A stretch of DNA of 64,000 nt. Origin: Chelydra serpentina. Lineage: Eukaryota; Chordata; Testudines; Chelydridae. Both the position numbers and the translations under genes were made by a program. A model generated the notes under the pieces. The model ran no database searches and was not told the DNA's origin. It saw only the letters and a program-made list of their open reading frames with translations. Location: the NCBI GenBank assembly GCA_037349315.1, contig JBAIAC010000018.1, positions 2,046,001 through 2,110,000 of the forward strand, given 5' to 3'. How positions within the stretch are numbered: position 1 is the first letter of the stretch; every line of letters begins with the position of its first letter. This document shows positions 47,294-58,680 of the stretch, one piece after another.

Positions 47294-47620
47294 ATCTATT
47301 TCCCTTAAGTTAACGATCCTCATTCACACCTGTGTGACCATCTTGTTTATCACTTCAAAAGTTTTTTCTTCCCCTGCTGTCATGTTTCCTCTCAACTAAT
47401 TAGCCTCTTAAGATTGGTCTATACACCCAGACCTTATCATGTTTCTCTGACTGTATAAATATCTGTCTACAGTGTATTTCATTCCATGCATCCGATGAAG
47501 TGGGTATTAACCCACGAAAGCTTATGCTGAAATAAATTTGTTAGTCTCTAAGGTGCTACAAGTTTTTCTTTCTTATTTTCGTTTTGCTGACACAGACTAA
47601 CACGGCTACTACACTTAAAC
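46951..47620 (+). repeat. 3' pseudo-LTR of the Penelope-like element
   Basis: Second 670-bp copy, starting at CAGGGGCTCATTCACC within the ORF and ending CACTTAAAC. It contains the ORF stop (47291-47293), the 3' untranslated region and a candidate polyadenylation signal AATAAA (47531-47536). Confidence 0.93.
47488..47527 (+). ncRNA. Hammerhead-ribozyme-like motif, 3' pseudo-LTR
   Basis: Identical in sequence to the motif at 44510-44549, with CCGAUGA at 47492-47498 and GAAA at 47516-47519. Two copies 2978 bases apart would release a unit-length RNA if they were active in a tandem transcript. Confidence 0.5.
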
Positions 47621-47625
47621 AGAAC

Positions 47626-48310
47626 TTTATATGTCATCCCAATGAGGTTGCATCAGGTATGCAGTCACAGCATCTGTTAGCAGGAGACTGTACATACTCC
47701 CTTCTACAATCATCCAGCCTGCCTTACTGTCCAGCAAAGAAAGATAGGGCCATGACTCTGACCCTACCTACTTAGCTCTCCCTGCATTCAGAAGAGGGCA
47801 GAAGCCAGTCAAAATTACTTCAACTTCAGGAGCTAAAAAGGAAGATAGACTTACTCCTCTTGCACACTTCAGCAAGGGTTATCCACAAGTTGGCCTTTGA
47901 TGAAGTTGATGAAAGTGTTGGGTGTACAAAGAATGCAACATCAAGTCCAGTAAAGTTTGTGAAGAGATCTGAAGATATGAATTACATATAACTTCTAAGT
48001 ATTTATTAATATTTATTATTTTACAGCCTAAGGTTTGTGTAAGTTAGGATACACTTCAGAAAAATATCCATACTTCTGAGTGCTTCTTTAAACCAGAATT
48101 TTATTTGTGTATTAATCATATATGGACAAAATAAATTACAGTAGAGAAGAAAAAATGGTTTGAAGTTTCTATGAAGGGGTCTCATTATTTCTGTGCTCCC
48201 AAAACAAAGTGAAAATAATTAACCATTTTTTCCTGTAATTTAAAATGCATTTTCAAAGGCTGACACAATTTAAAATGTTATATAGTATTGTGATTATTAT
48301 TTATATCTTG
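47626..48310. other. Intergenic, nothing recognised
   Basis: About 680 bases downstream of the Penelope-like element with no gene seen. Confidence 0.4.
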
Positions 48311-48314
48311 TATT

Positions 48315-48490
48315 ACTGAGGTGCATAGGAGCCCCAAGCATGCTCTAGGACCCCATTGTCCTAGGTGCTATACAAATGCAGAACACAAAGACAGTCCCTT
48401 GCCCAAAAAGCATACAATCTAATTATAAGGCAAGAGACAACAGATGGACACAGGCAGACAGGGGAGTATTAGGAAACAATGATGTGTAAA
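48315..48490 (-). mobile_element. L2/L3-like tail relic
   Basis: 'gaccccattgtcctaggtgc', 'caaatgcagaacacaaagac' and 'gagacaacagatggacacag' are the complement of the tail seen at 42915-43065, with more body preserved. Confidence 0.6.
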
Positions 48491-49475
48491 TATAGGGGTG
48501 TAATGTCATGTTAGATCCACAATGTCTTTCTTTTGTTATAGGGCCATACTTAGGAGGGGATCAGCTAAATGGGAAGGAGAGCGGGACAGGGAAGGGGAGA
48601 AAAGGAGGTAATAGTGGCATGTGTAGAGTGAAGGTGAATTAGAGGAAGGGTTGGAACAAACAGCCCATCAGCACAGGGCAGAAAAAGCCAGAACATTCTA
48701 AAATGTTGACAGGAATCTCCAGAGGCTCAAAGGTTTCTGCTTTGGCTACTGGCCAAAGTCTCTAGCTGGCTGAACTCTCTGGCTGACTCCTCTCATCAGT
48801 CCCTCCACCCCTCGCTCAGCCATGTGATAAAGGAGGAAGGGGAAACACCTATAGTAGCCTAGTGCTCCTCAAGGGTATGTCCCATGCATGGTGCTGGGGG
48901 GAGGGGTGGCCTTGGATGTATCCTATATTATTCTCCTCCTCACAGTGCAGCAGTCCTGGTCAGAGGGGGCAGCACAGTAGGAGGCAACAAAGCAGAAGTG
49001 ACAACAGTTGCTGAGGTGAGAGACAGATACCAAAGCAGCATTCACTGCTCCCCCCCAGGGGTTGGAGGTGAACCCACCTGCATGCACCCCAGGACTCTAG
49101 CGTTTGGCTAACCGCTGACAATGAGCCATGAGAGGGCTGCCGTGGAGGGAAGAGGGGAGCGGCGTCTTAAAGGGACATTTCTCCACTGGACTTTCACACC
49201 AGCACGCAGGAAAATGAGGTGAAGGACGACTGCCCAGGTACTGTGAGGTGGACATTTTAATTATTATTTGCATCATCTGAATCTCTATTGCTGTGTTTTC
49301 CCACACACATGCTGTGTTCCCTCCTGCCATTGTGTTATACACACAAGAGGGAAAATAGTGCCTAGTAAGGGTGCCCAGTGGAGGTATTCTGTTTTCACAG
49401 ATTCCCAGGTGGGCGCTTGAGCCAGTTTTGTTTTGCAAATCTAAGAACCCCTTGATATTGAATCTAGCCCCCGTT
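48491..49475. other. Intergenic, no gene recognised
   Basis: About 1 kb, purine-rich near 48560-48620 and GC-richer after 48880. No coding evidence. Confidence 0.4.
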
Positions 49476-49479
49476 GCTC

Positions 49480-50192
49480 CTGAGAACGCCTGACCAAAGG
49501 GTTGCTGATTTAAAACACAGGGTGGACTGGTCCAGTCCAGCTGTGCCTCATTAACAGCCTTATGGGGGCTGATAGTGTGTGGCTGTCTCTATAAAAGAGC
49601 CCACGGGGAAATGGAAGCACTTCCAGGAAGTTGTCACAGGTTCTTGTAGGCTGATGAGGTTTGCTGTAGAAAGACAATGAACTGTACCCAGTTCCAGAAA
49701 GGAGGGGTAGGGAGAGGACTCCTGACTAATGAGGGAGGGTAAAAGAAGAGCTGAACTAAACCCAGCTCCAGCAAGGAAGGCTGAGGGCTCATGACCAAGG
49801 AGAGAGGAGAAGACTGCGAAAGAAAGCACTGAACTGTACTAAGCTGAGCTCTGGGAAGGAGGGCTGGGATCACCTGAATCAATCTGGGAGAAAGACCGTG
49901 AACTTGAGTTGGGATCTGGAGGGATGAACTGATTTAAGGAGAAACACTAAACTGAGTCTAGCTCTGTAAAGGAGGCTTCTTGATTTAAGGAGAGAGACAC
50001 CAAATAGGGATTGGGCCTGGAGGGCCAGTGTGTGCAAGGACAAAAGAAATTGAATGGGAGACAGGAAGTGCTTTAACTACTGTGGGATTGTGATGTGGAG
50101 TTTTTGAGTCCAAAGGGAAACTGAGGCAGGGTGCTGAATCACGACCTCTGGCCTTGATGTGGTGCTCAGGTGGCAGTTGCTCTGTTACAGCC
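49480..50192. repeat. LTR-like repeat with internal minisatellite
   Basis: Includes 'ctctataaaagagcccac' (TATA-like, near 49590), a degenerate tandem array (49675-50030) and the terminal phrase 'ggtggcagttgctctgttac'. The style is that of turtle LTR-type repeats. No coding part. Confidence 0.5.
49675..50030. repeat. Degenerate minisatellite, units about 50-80 bp
   Basis: Five to six units each open with a variant of 'ctgaactgtacccagctc' followed by 'aaggaggg' and a purine-rich part. Unit length shortens toward the right. Confidence 0.65.
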
Positions 50193-53100
50193 CCCCAATC
50201 TTACTGATTTCAGTTGGGTATAAATTGGTGTTATATATGCAGTAGGTCATATATATCTTTCTAGGTATGTTTTAAAACCAAAAGCCTGAATCCAAATTTC
50301 TGATCTGGATCTAGGCTCTGATTTCTATTCGCAGCTCAAACTTCCTTCTGCAATGGACTCAACCTGCACATTTCATCTCTCACCCTACTTTTTCATTTGC
50401 CTTTTTTCTTTCTGCTTCATTTTTTCACAGTGCAATGAAATTTGAATTTCTGTCAGACTTCTGCACCTGTGTTACTTAAGTGTGCTCAAAACAATGTACT
50501 TCCCATTTACTACAAACCAAGCTTGTTATGGGGTGTCAGAGATTTAGATGCTGTACAATTGAAAAGCAATAGTTTGAAAGCTATCTGAATTCTAGTTTGG
50601 TCTCTTGCTTCTCCGGCCAGTGGGGATTGGAAATAGTGTACAGGTGACACCTTTTCATCTCTGTAGAAGAGATGCAGGATATTCCAAAGGTGTAGGAGTT
50701 CAGTCTGGATTTGGTAAGAACCCAAATGTATAAATGCTTATCCAAACTAACTGCTGGAGCCTTTGTGTCTCCAAAATCACATGTGAAAACTTGAGCGAAT
50801 GAAGCTTTCTCAGAAGATATTGAATATTTCTTTTGTCTGGTAATTGAAAAAATGAGTAGGTGTTCTTGCAGTACTTCAGTTTAAAGTTTGGGTAAAGGCT
50901 ATGGTTGGTTTTCTGCAATGCACATTCTAAAGAGACTTCAAGAGCTAAATGTAACCTTTGTCTCCACCCATCCAAATATCAAGTCCTTTCCCACTGAGTG
51001 AAATGCTCTCTCCTCTGCAAATGGCAGGTGCAGATTGTATTTGCTCATCCTCTCTACAGGTTCCTCAAAGACAACAAGTTGGTCTATTCTGCAAAACTTG
51101 CTCAACAGCCTTCCTGTTTTCTTGCTCCAGACTTTTAGTGAGAGTAAATTGCTCACAGGTAGGGGGTAAGCTTTAGCTGAGATGAGCCCGACTCTGTGTT
51201 CCCCCGAAAGGAAATGGAGGAGGAGAAGACGGCATGGAAGGAGGGAGAGATGTTGCTGTAGCATGCTCTCACTTCCTCTTCCAAGAGGACATCTACAGGA
51301 TATTTGGTTCTTTCCTCCCCCTTCCCTCTCTTCCCAAGAATCAAACTGGCATTGGTTACTCCACAGTGCTGTCATAGCTCCTTGAACATATGTATTGTGG
51401 AATGCTATGCCCTATCAATCCCCAGCTTCCAGATAGCTGATCGGCAGCCTAGTGTAAGATGGAGTAGCCTGAATGCTGCTCTGAATTATGATGGAGACAC
51501 GCATTGTCCCTGGCCCCAGAATAAGGGGACTGTAAAGTTGACTTGAAATCATATTTGCCCCACATCTGTGGTCCTGCAGTGAGTGCAGCCCAACCATGCA
51601 GGGAATCTGCCCCCGAATATATTTGTTGATACACCACATAGCTTAAAATACAAAGATTCAAGGTCTACATTAACTTAAAAAAAGCAATAATGCCCTGCCT
51701 TTGATCCTGCAAGTTGCTGTGCCTGGACATAGCCCTATGCTTGTGGAGGTTCTGAAGTCAGTGGAGCAGTGTGCTGGTGCAATCTGCACAAAGCAGCTTG
51801 CAGGATTAGAACCCATGTAATTAGCACGGTTAATAATCTCAAATGGATGTTGTAATAACTGGGCCTCCAAAACTGCCCTCTCAAGTGTGAGCCCGACTGT
51901 AAAGAGTGGGCGAAAGTTTATAAAATGTCACAATAACCTATCATAATAAATATTGATGGGAAAAGGTGACTGAATTGGTCCAAACAAAAAGGCCTGCTGA
52001 TATAACTCAAGGATTCTACTAAGATCATGCTTGGTAAAGAAGAACAGCGTGAGACTTGAAATCAATTAACCAAAATTGATGTGCTGGAAATTAGACCTAA
52101 TTGGTAGACAAAATAATAAGAGGGTGGGATTTTCCACCGCTCACTTCCTTTTAGAATCTTAAAAAAAGGAGAGAGAGAGACTTTGGGAAAAAGCTGGCTA
52201 ATGTGACACTGACTGACTGACAGAAGGGGAAGGCATGAGCTTCAGCATCATTGCTGCCATGCCCCACTATCTCCTGGGACACTGGACACTCTTCATCGTA
52301 ATCCTGAAAGAGTAAAAGCCATGCTGTGAGAAGCCTGATGCTGGTACAAGTTTGCCAGGTTTCAGAGTGGTTGATAAGATTGTGTGCCGCGCCTGTGGTT
52401 TTCCAGCAGCAAGGTTGAAAGAGAGAGTCAAAGAGACAGAAGCTGCATTTTCTGTCTTGGCTGTTCTTTTCTCTCCCCAATTCTTTTATGTGTGTTCATC
52501 TTGTTTTGTCTTAAAGGAAGGAGGCTCAGACTTTAACAACAGCCCCAGCTCATCTCAACTAACTTCTTTTCTTTTCCCCCAAAGGACAGTTACTACCATC
52601 TTTAATGCTATCTAAGACACTGTCGAACAAGGGTTTTTTCCATCTAAAGACTCTCTCCAGCTAAAAAGAAAGGGAACAAGTGGCATTGTTAAAATGAAAG
52701 TCTTAATACTTTACTTTTCATATGCTTTAATTGTTTTTCCTGCTTTTTTCTCTGTCATGAATAAAAGATTAAAAGGATTTTTAAGGGGTTTGCCATGATA
52801 CTAAGCAGCCTGGACCTTGTTTAACATTGTTTAATGTTGGATAGTTTCAGGGTCATGTTAGTACCTGTGACTCTCGGGCCTATATATGCCATCTAAATTA
52901 ATACAACATAGATCGAATACTCCAGTTCTTTTCTTGAAAATAATCTTCCATTTCACCAACGTATGACACTTGGAAAGTGTATAAAATTCTGGCAAAACTA
53001 ATGGTAGCCTGGGATTGTGTTACTTTTGAAATCTTTACTAGAGATTTAGGATGGATTTTCAAGATGGCTCTGTGCCGGTTTAGCTCACAGGGAGCAGCAA

Positions 53101-53233
53101 TCCCACCCTTGATCAAATCAGCAGTGTTAGAGTTCTGGGTAGCAGCTGAAGTCTGTTGGGATGATAGTGAGTGACAAGGAATTATATGGCTATGAGGTAG
53201 CTGGCAGGATTGTTTCACTGTTCATTTCTAGAC
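50193..53233. other. Intergenic, no gene recognised
   Basis: About 3 kb in which reading frames up to 145 codons (50938-51375, minus) show no domain and overlap others. No repeat edges placed. Confidence 0.45.
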
Positions 53234-53241
53234 TTTTTAAC

Positions 53242-53361
53242 CATAGGTGCTGGAACTACAAGTGTGGGAAAGTGCTGCAGCCGCCTCTGGCTTAAAGTGG
53301 TTTCAGTTATATCCAGGGTTTACAGTTTGGTTCAGTGGTTCCAATTGTTCCAGCCCCCCTG
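53242..53361. mobile_element. hAT-like MITE, 120 bp
   Basis: Starts CATAGGTGCTGGAAC and ends GTTCCAGCCCCCCTG, imperfect inverted termini around GTTCCAGC. The flanks TTTTTAAC (53234-53241) and TTTTTAAG (53362-53369) agree in seven of eight bases. Internal 'gcttaaagtggtttcagtta' is familiar from a reptile MITE family. Confidence 0.7.
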
Positions 53362-53369
53362 TTTTTAAG

Positions 53370-54460
53370 CTTATGTTAAAGACAGTAATATTGCGTTAGG
53401 GTATAAGCTGTATTGCAGTGAAATACACTTTCAACCTTCACTCATGAATCATGAAAGTTTTGTTTGTGAACATATATTCATAATATTGATGTCATGGAAG
53501 GTAACAAACAAACAAAAAAACCTTTCTCGCTAGCTCCCAACTCTAGCAGAATTCCAAGTAAAATTATTTTATGCTCCTTTCTCAAGATAGCATCAGGTCT
53601 GTCTACTAATCTGTCACTCCCCCTTAGGGACAGCTTCTCTTGTCATCTCATCACCAGTTCTCCTCTTATCTTCATTTTGCTTGTCCTCCAGAGTATCCCA
53701 GATCCATTTCAACATATCATCTCATCCTCTGTAATTGTTTTCCTTTGGGCTTTACATAGTTTGTTTAGCTGAGACTCTGTTGTTCAAAATATTTTGGTCA
53801 GTCTCTCTAGCCAAATATCAGAGGTCAAACTGATGCCTGGCCTAAGCACCACAATAGAGTTTCACCCTAGTAGAGCATCTGTTAATCTGAACCCTTATCG
53901 GCTGCCTTTCTGCACTTATCATAGACTATTTGATGTAGTTTCATAACATGTTTAATAGGTGGTGGTGCGGGGGAAGCAAGCTAGTGCAGAAAAAGTAAAG
54001 GTCAGTCAAATAAAAGTACAAATTTGGTTAGAAAAAGGTCAGCCGTTTAAAAAGGTCAAATAAGGCAGACTAAGGGGTAATTTGCCCTCAAAATCCTTAA
54101 TGTATATATCTACACATGAAAGCTCTAGGGTGATGGGGTTGTGCTGTTGGACACATTCTTGCTGGAGCCCATCTTCATAACCCTGTTTTATTTATCTTGC
54201 CTTTTAAAGGGAGCTAACCTTCTTGTGAGTGACATTTTTTGTGTAAATATCACCACATAGGTATCATCATAATGGCCTTGTAGGGCAAAATGTGGAGCAT
54301 ATCCCTCACAGGAACTGGTAAAAACTTGTGGAACAAAATGAGGAGCCAGCTTGTGCTTCCCCTATTCTGGGGCTGCTGTGGGCTAGGCTACTCCTTGGTG
54401 CAGGCTGTAAAAGAATGAGGGCTGTACAACCGTGCTACCCTGCTGCAGTGATTCTTGGTG
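53370..54460. other. Intergenic, nothing recognised
   Basis: About 1.1 kb without recognised features. Confidence 0.4.
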
Positions 54461-54465
54461 CATAA

Positions 54466-55945
54466 ACTTTAAGGTCAGAAGGGACCGTCATGATGATCTA
54501 GTCTGACCTCCTGCACAGTGGAGAACACAGAACCACACCCACCCACCCAGACCCGTAACCTCTAGCTGAGTTACTCAAGTCCTCAAATCAAGATTTGAAG
54601 AATTCAAGTTACAGAGAATCCACCATTTATACTTGTTTAAACCTGCAAGTGGTCCATGCCCCAGGGTCTCTGCCAATCTAACCCAGGGGAAAATTCCTTC
54701 CCAACCCCAAATATGGCCATCAGTTAGACCCCAAGCATGTGGGAAAGACCCAGCAGCCAGCACCTGGGAAAGAATTATCTGTAGTAACTCAGAATCGTCC
54801 CCATTTTGTGACCTGTCATCAGCCATTGGAGATATTTGCTGCTAGCCGTCTCAGATCAGCTACATGCCATTGTAGGCTGTATCATCATACCATCTCCTAC
54901 ATAATCTTATCAAGCTCACTCTTCAAGCCAGTTATGTTTTTTGCCCCAACTGCTTCCCCTGGAAGACTGTTCCAGAACTTCACTCCTCTGATGGTTAGAA
55001 ACCTCCATCCAATTTCAAATCTAAAGTTATTGATGGCCAGCTTGTATCCATTTGGTCTTGTATCCACATTGGTGCTTAACTTAAATAACTTCTCTCCCTC
55101 CCTGATATTTATCCCTCTGATGTATTTAGAGAGAGCAATCATATCTCCCTTCAGCCTTCTTTTGGTTACGTTAAACAAACCAAGCTCTTTGAGTCTCCTC
55201 TCATGAGGCAGGTTTTCCATTCCTGACATCATCCTAGTAGCCCTTCTCTGCACCTGTTCCAGTTTGAATTCCTCTTTCTTAAACATGAGACCAGTATTGC
55301 TCACAGTATTCCACATGAGGTCTCACCAGTGTCTTGTATAATGGTACCAACACTTCCCTATCTCTACTGGAAATACCTTGCCTGATGCATCCTGGGACTG
55401 CATTAGCTTTTCTCATGGCTGCAGCTCATAGTCATTCTGTGACCAGCTAATACACCCAGGTCTTTCTCCTCCTCTATCACTTCCAACTGATAGGTCCCCA
55501 GTTAATAGCAAAAATTCTTGTTGTTAGTTCCTAAATGCATGACCTTGCACTTGGCACTATTACATTTTATCCCATTTCTATTACTCCAGTTTACAAGGTC
55601 ATCTGGATAATCTTGTATGATATTCCAGTCATGATCCATATTGTCAATACCTCTGCAAATGTTATTAGCACACTCCCACTTTTTGTGCCAAATAATAAAA
55701 ATGTTAAACAAGATTGGTCCCAAGACTGATCCCTGAAGAACTCAACTAGTAACCTCCCTCCAGCCTGACATTTCATCTTTTAGTATGACCTGTTATAGTC
55801 TTCCCTTTAACCAGTCCTTTATCCACCTTTCAGTTCTCATATTAATCCCCATCTTCTCCAATTTAACTAATATTTCCCATGTGGAACTGTCAGATACTTT
55901 CCTGATAAACCAGGTAGATTAAATCTACTGTATTTCCTTTGAATC
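54466..55945 (-). mobile_element. CR1 LINE, 5'-truncated, inactive
   Basis: The complement ends with a CR1 3' tail (54466-54520). Minus-strand frames give 'KLEQVQRRATRMM' through 'HERRLKELGLFNVTKRRLKGDMI' and 'GVKFWNSLPGEAV' (54897-55316), and upstream 'MGPILFNIFI' and 'CNSAKCKVMHLG' (55502-55723) of the reverse-transcriptase palm. Frames are broken. It differs from the other two CR1 copies in tail wording, so a third subfamily is likely. Confidence 0.9.
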
Positions 55946-56640
55946 CTTCTCTCCTTGATGTCATCTCATCCCATCGTGCCCTGGTTCACCCTCTGTGCTG
56001 GAGACTCCTGTGAAGGGAGCACAGAACTGGTGAAGCCAGCTGTGAACCTGACTTAAAGATTTCCTGACCAGGGATATTCCAAAGGGAGGCTTTTACCTGT
56101 CCTACTTGCCCCTTCCGTCAGCTTAGCTGGCACAAAGGGGCTGAAGAGAGATGCTGATTCAGACCCAATACTTCTTCTGCTTCCTAACAGCCTTACTAAG
56201 CTACTCAGCAGTTGCCTGTTTCGAGGAAAATTCGCTCAGATTCACATCCGGCTCACAGAAGCCTCAAGTCATAGGTCATTATTTAGTACGTGAATAGGTT
56301 AAATTATAGAACAGTTTACATAAAACCAAGTATTTAAAGGCTTCCATACCACTCATTTCCAGAAACCTTCACTTTTATTTGGTATTGTGTATCCTTCATT
56401 TTGGAACTTAGTCACTGTTAAAGATGTGTGTCATACACTTGAGTCTTGGCAGAACAATAACTAAAATATGCACTGCACCTTTTCTTTTAGTAACTTCTTT
56501 TTATCAACTATCACTTCTTTCCTTCTCTTAAAAAAGTTATATGTGTCTGTTATTAGTGGTGATTTCAAATGCCTCTCGTAAGAAGGACAGGTTGCCAACT
56601 TCCATAAAAAAAAATCTATTTTGTGACTTGCAGAAAAAAA
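55946..56640. other. Intergenic, nothing recognised
   Basis: About 700 bases between CR1 and the L2-like LINE. No gene seen. Confidence 0.4.
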
Positions 56641-56644
56641 TCAT

Positions 56645-57000
56645 CACTTGATACAATCTGACCAACTATCAACCAGTGTCTAGTCTTCTGCATTTGGTTA
56701 ATGTTGCACAGGAGAGTGTGGTGAGAGAACTTTAAGAGTATCTATGTGTCTCAAGTTTCTTGACCCTTCTCAATTTTGGTACAACTCTTGGGTTCGAATA
56801 GGTGATCTCCTGTCAATGGAAAATTACAGATTTCCACGCTCATATTGTTGGATCTATTGGCTGCCTTTCATACAGTTGATCACAGTATTGTTGACTTATC
56901 AGCAAATTCTAGGAGAAGGAGATAGCCCTGCCCTTCAGTGGCTATGTTTTTCTATCTCAGAAAGATCTCAGAGCAATTATTTTGGCCATTGTTTTTTTTT
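56645..57000 (+). mobile_element. L2-like LINE, upstream piece
   Basis: Plus-strand frames read 'NLTNYQPVSSLLH' (from 56655), 'LDPSQF', and 'LLDLLAAFHTVDHSIV' (near 56847), the reverse-transcriptase motif 1 to A region of L2-class LINEs, then 'GEGDSPALQWL'. It breaks off at about 57000, where a later element is inserted. The motif-A aspartate region is retained but frames are interrupted by stops. Confidence 0.75.
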
Positions 57001-57009
57001 TTATTATTA

Positions 57010-57750
57010 TGATGGGTGCATGTGCCCCGCCTTGGCCAAGAAAGGGTTAACTCCACCCTCAGGGTGGAGGAAACCCCACCCTCTCACCCCTGCTAGGCAT
57101 GCTCCAATTGGAGCACTAGTATAAAAGGGAGCAACTCATCTCAATCTGGGTAGACTGCTGAGGATGGAGGATGCACATTGCAGGCTCCGGCCTGGGACCT
57201 GTGGAAGCCAGAAGTGTTGAGACCCAGGCAGATATTCAAGCACTTTTGTGGATGGCCAAGGATGGTTGGAGATGCACAGACTGAGAAGCCCAAAGACCTC
57301 ATAGGCGCCTGGACCACTGCTTCAGGGACAGGGTAGGAAGTAGCCCAGGAGAACTAGTTATTGTTTCAGGTGGCATCAGTGTGTTTCGGATGGATCCCTG
57401 CTGACTCAGTGGCAGGCACACTTGCCACTGCCAGGACCCTGTGTTGGGACCCTCAACACCAGCTGCAACCCACCACAGGTGGTGGTCCACTTCCCCAGCT
57501 GGCCACAAGGCCACACGGCCCTAAGGGAAAGGGCGGCCTTATTGACCCAGGTCATTAGGCCCTACCGTCCCATGGGAGAGGGCAGACCTATTGACTTTGG
57601 CCACCAGGCCACCCAGCCCCATGAAGAAGGGCGACTTTGGCCATTATGCCATACTGCCCTGAGGATAAGGGTAGGCAGGTGGACTTAACCACAGGGCTAC
57701 TATGCCCATGGCCTGCCCCAAAGGTGGACAGGGTGCACTTGCCCTGCGAC
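57010..57750. repeat. LTR-like repeat, copy 2, inserted into the L2-like LINE
   Basis: Shares text with 13676-14445 ('aggaagtagcccagga', 'ttgcaggctcc', 'gcatgctcca'). It has a TATA-like 'gtataaaaggga' near 57119. The left phrase GGGTGCATGTGCCCCGCC (57015) is echoed at the right as GGGTGCACTTGCCCTGCG (57730), in direct orientation. The L2-like reading resumes after it. Confidence 0.6.
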
Positions 57751-57754
57751 ATGT

Positions 57755-58680
57755 CATAGAAACTCTATTATGTTGTTCTGTGGGATTCCACCTTGTCTCT
57801 TTTCATGTTCAGTGTGTATATGGGACTGTTAGAAAGGTTAGTGACAAGTTATGGGCAATGGTATAATTGTCATACTGAAAACATGTTATCTTTATCTCAT
57901 CTACGCCAGCCAGTGCTGTTAAATATTTTATCCAGAGTTTGGCAGAAACTGAGATATAGATGAGAGCTGATTCTAAGTAAAATGGAAATTATTCTGGTCA
58001 GATAATATCTTCCCCTTTAGGTTAAGGTGTGTGTTCATTGTTTGTTGCAAAATTTTGCAGTCTGCGACTACAGTTGGCTCCCCAGCTGCTGTTAGACAAC
58101 CCTATTGCTGCTCTGATGGAGAAGCTTTTTTTTAAATTTTTATTTTAATCTACCTCAATCCAAGTGGTGTTTCAGACCATGCATAAAAGAGACCAGTGCT
58201 CCATGGTCTGCACTGCCTGCCCATTGGACTTGAAGTTGTTTGTTCTGATTTACAAAGCCTTAACTGGCATGGAGCTTGCTTATTTGATTGTGCGCCTCTC
58301 TCCCCAGGCCATGCTGCAACAGCTGCAGTCAGCAAAGGGGCTGAAGACCTCTTGGTCTAAAAGACAAGAAATTGCTGGCAGGGTATTCTCCATAAGGGTC
58401 TCAACTTTTTGTAATTCACTATTTCCTTGGTTTGAAATAGCCCAGATGTATTGTTCTATAGGGCACAATGCAAAGCCCATCTCATTTTTTTCTCAGGTTT
58501 TTGGGGAGGAAGGAGTGCAAATTTTATTTAAAAAACTAATACTTGTGGCTAAGGTGACCTTTTTGACTCTTGTTTGTTTGGTTTTTGCTACTTTTAGGGA
58601 GGCTGTTTGATCTACTTTTTTTGTGTATTAGTATGATTGCATTTTTGATAAATAAAGGCACCTAGAGCACTGATACATTC
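57755..58680 (+). mobile_element. L2-like LINE, downstream piece
   Basis: Continues the interrupted LINE: 'LFCGIPPCL' (near 57773, from the CGVPQGS motif B), then the C-terminal wording 'LFVLIYKALTGMELAYL' (58164-58290) and 'FSIRVSTFCNSLF'. It ends near an AATAAA-type tail (58650). Multiple stops and shifts show it is inactive. Confidence 0.75.

Larger units (their letters stand above)
43973..47620 (+). mobile_element. Penelope-like retroelement, near-intact, with pseudo-LTRs
   Basis: A 3.65-kb element consisting of a 670-bp direct repeat (43973-44642), an ORF for reverse transcriptase plus GIY-YIG endonuclease, and a second copy of the repeat (46951-47620) that overlaps the ORF end. Such partly tandem, pseudo-LTR organisation is a known feature of Penelope-like elements. 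The 7-mer ACAGAAC occurs at both borders (43967-43973 and 47619-47625) and may be a target duplication overlapping the ends by microhomology. The two repeats differ at only two positions, so the insertion is recent or conversion has homogenised the repeats. Confidence 0.93.

Noticed and set aside
52350..52400. Possible start of another Penelope-derived copy ('caggtttcagagtggttg')
   Set aside because: Only about 18 bases resemble the recalled repeat start and the sequence diverges at once.
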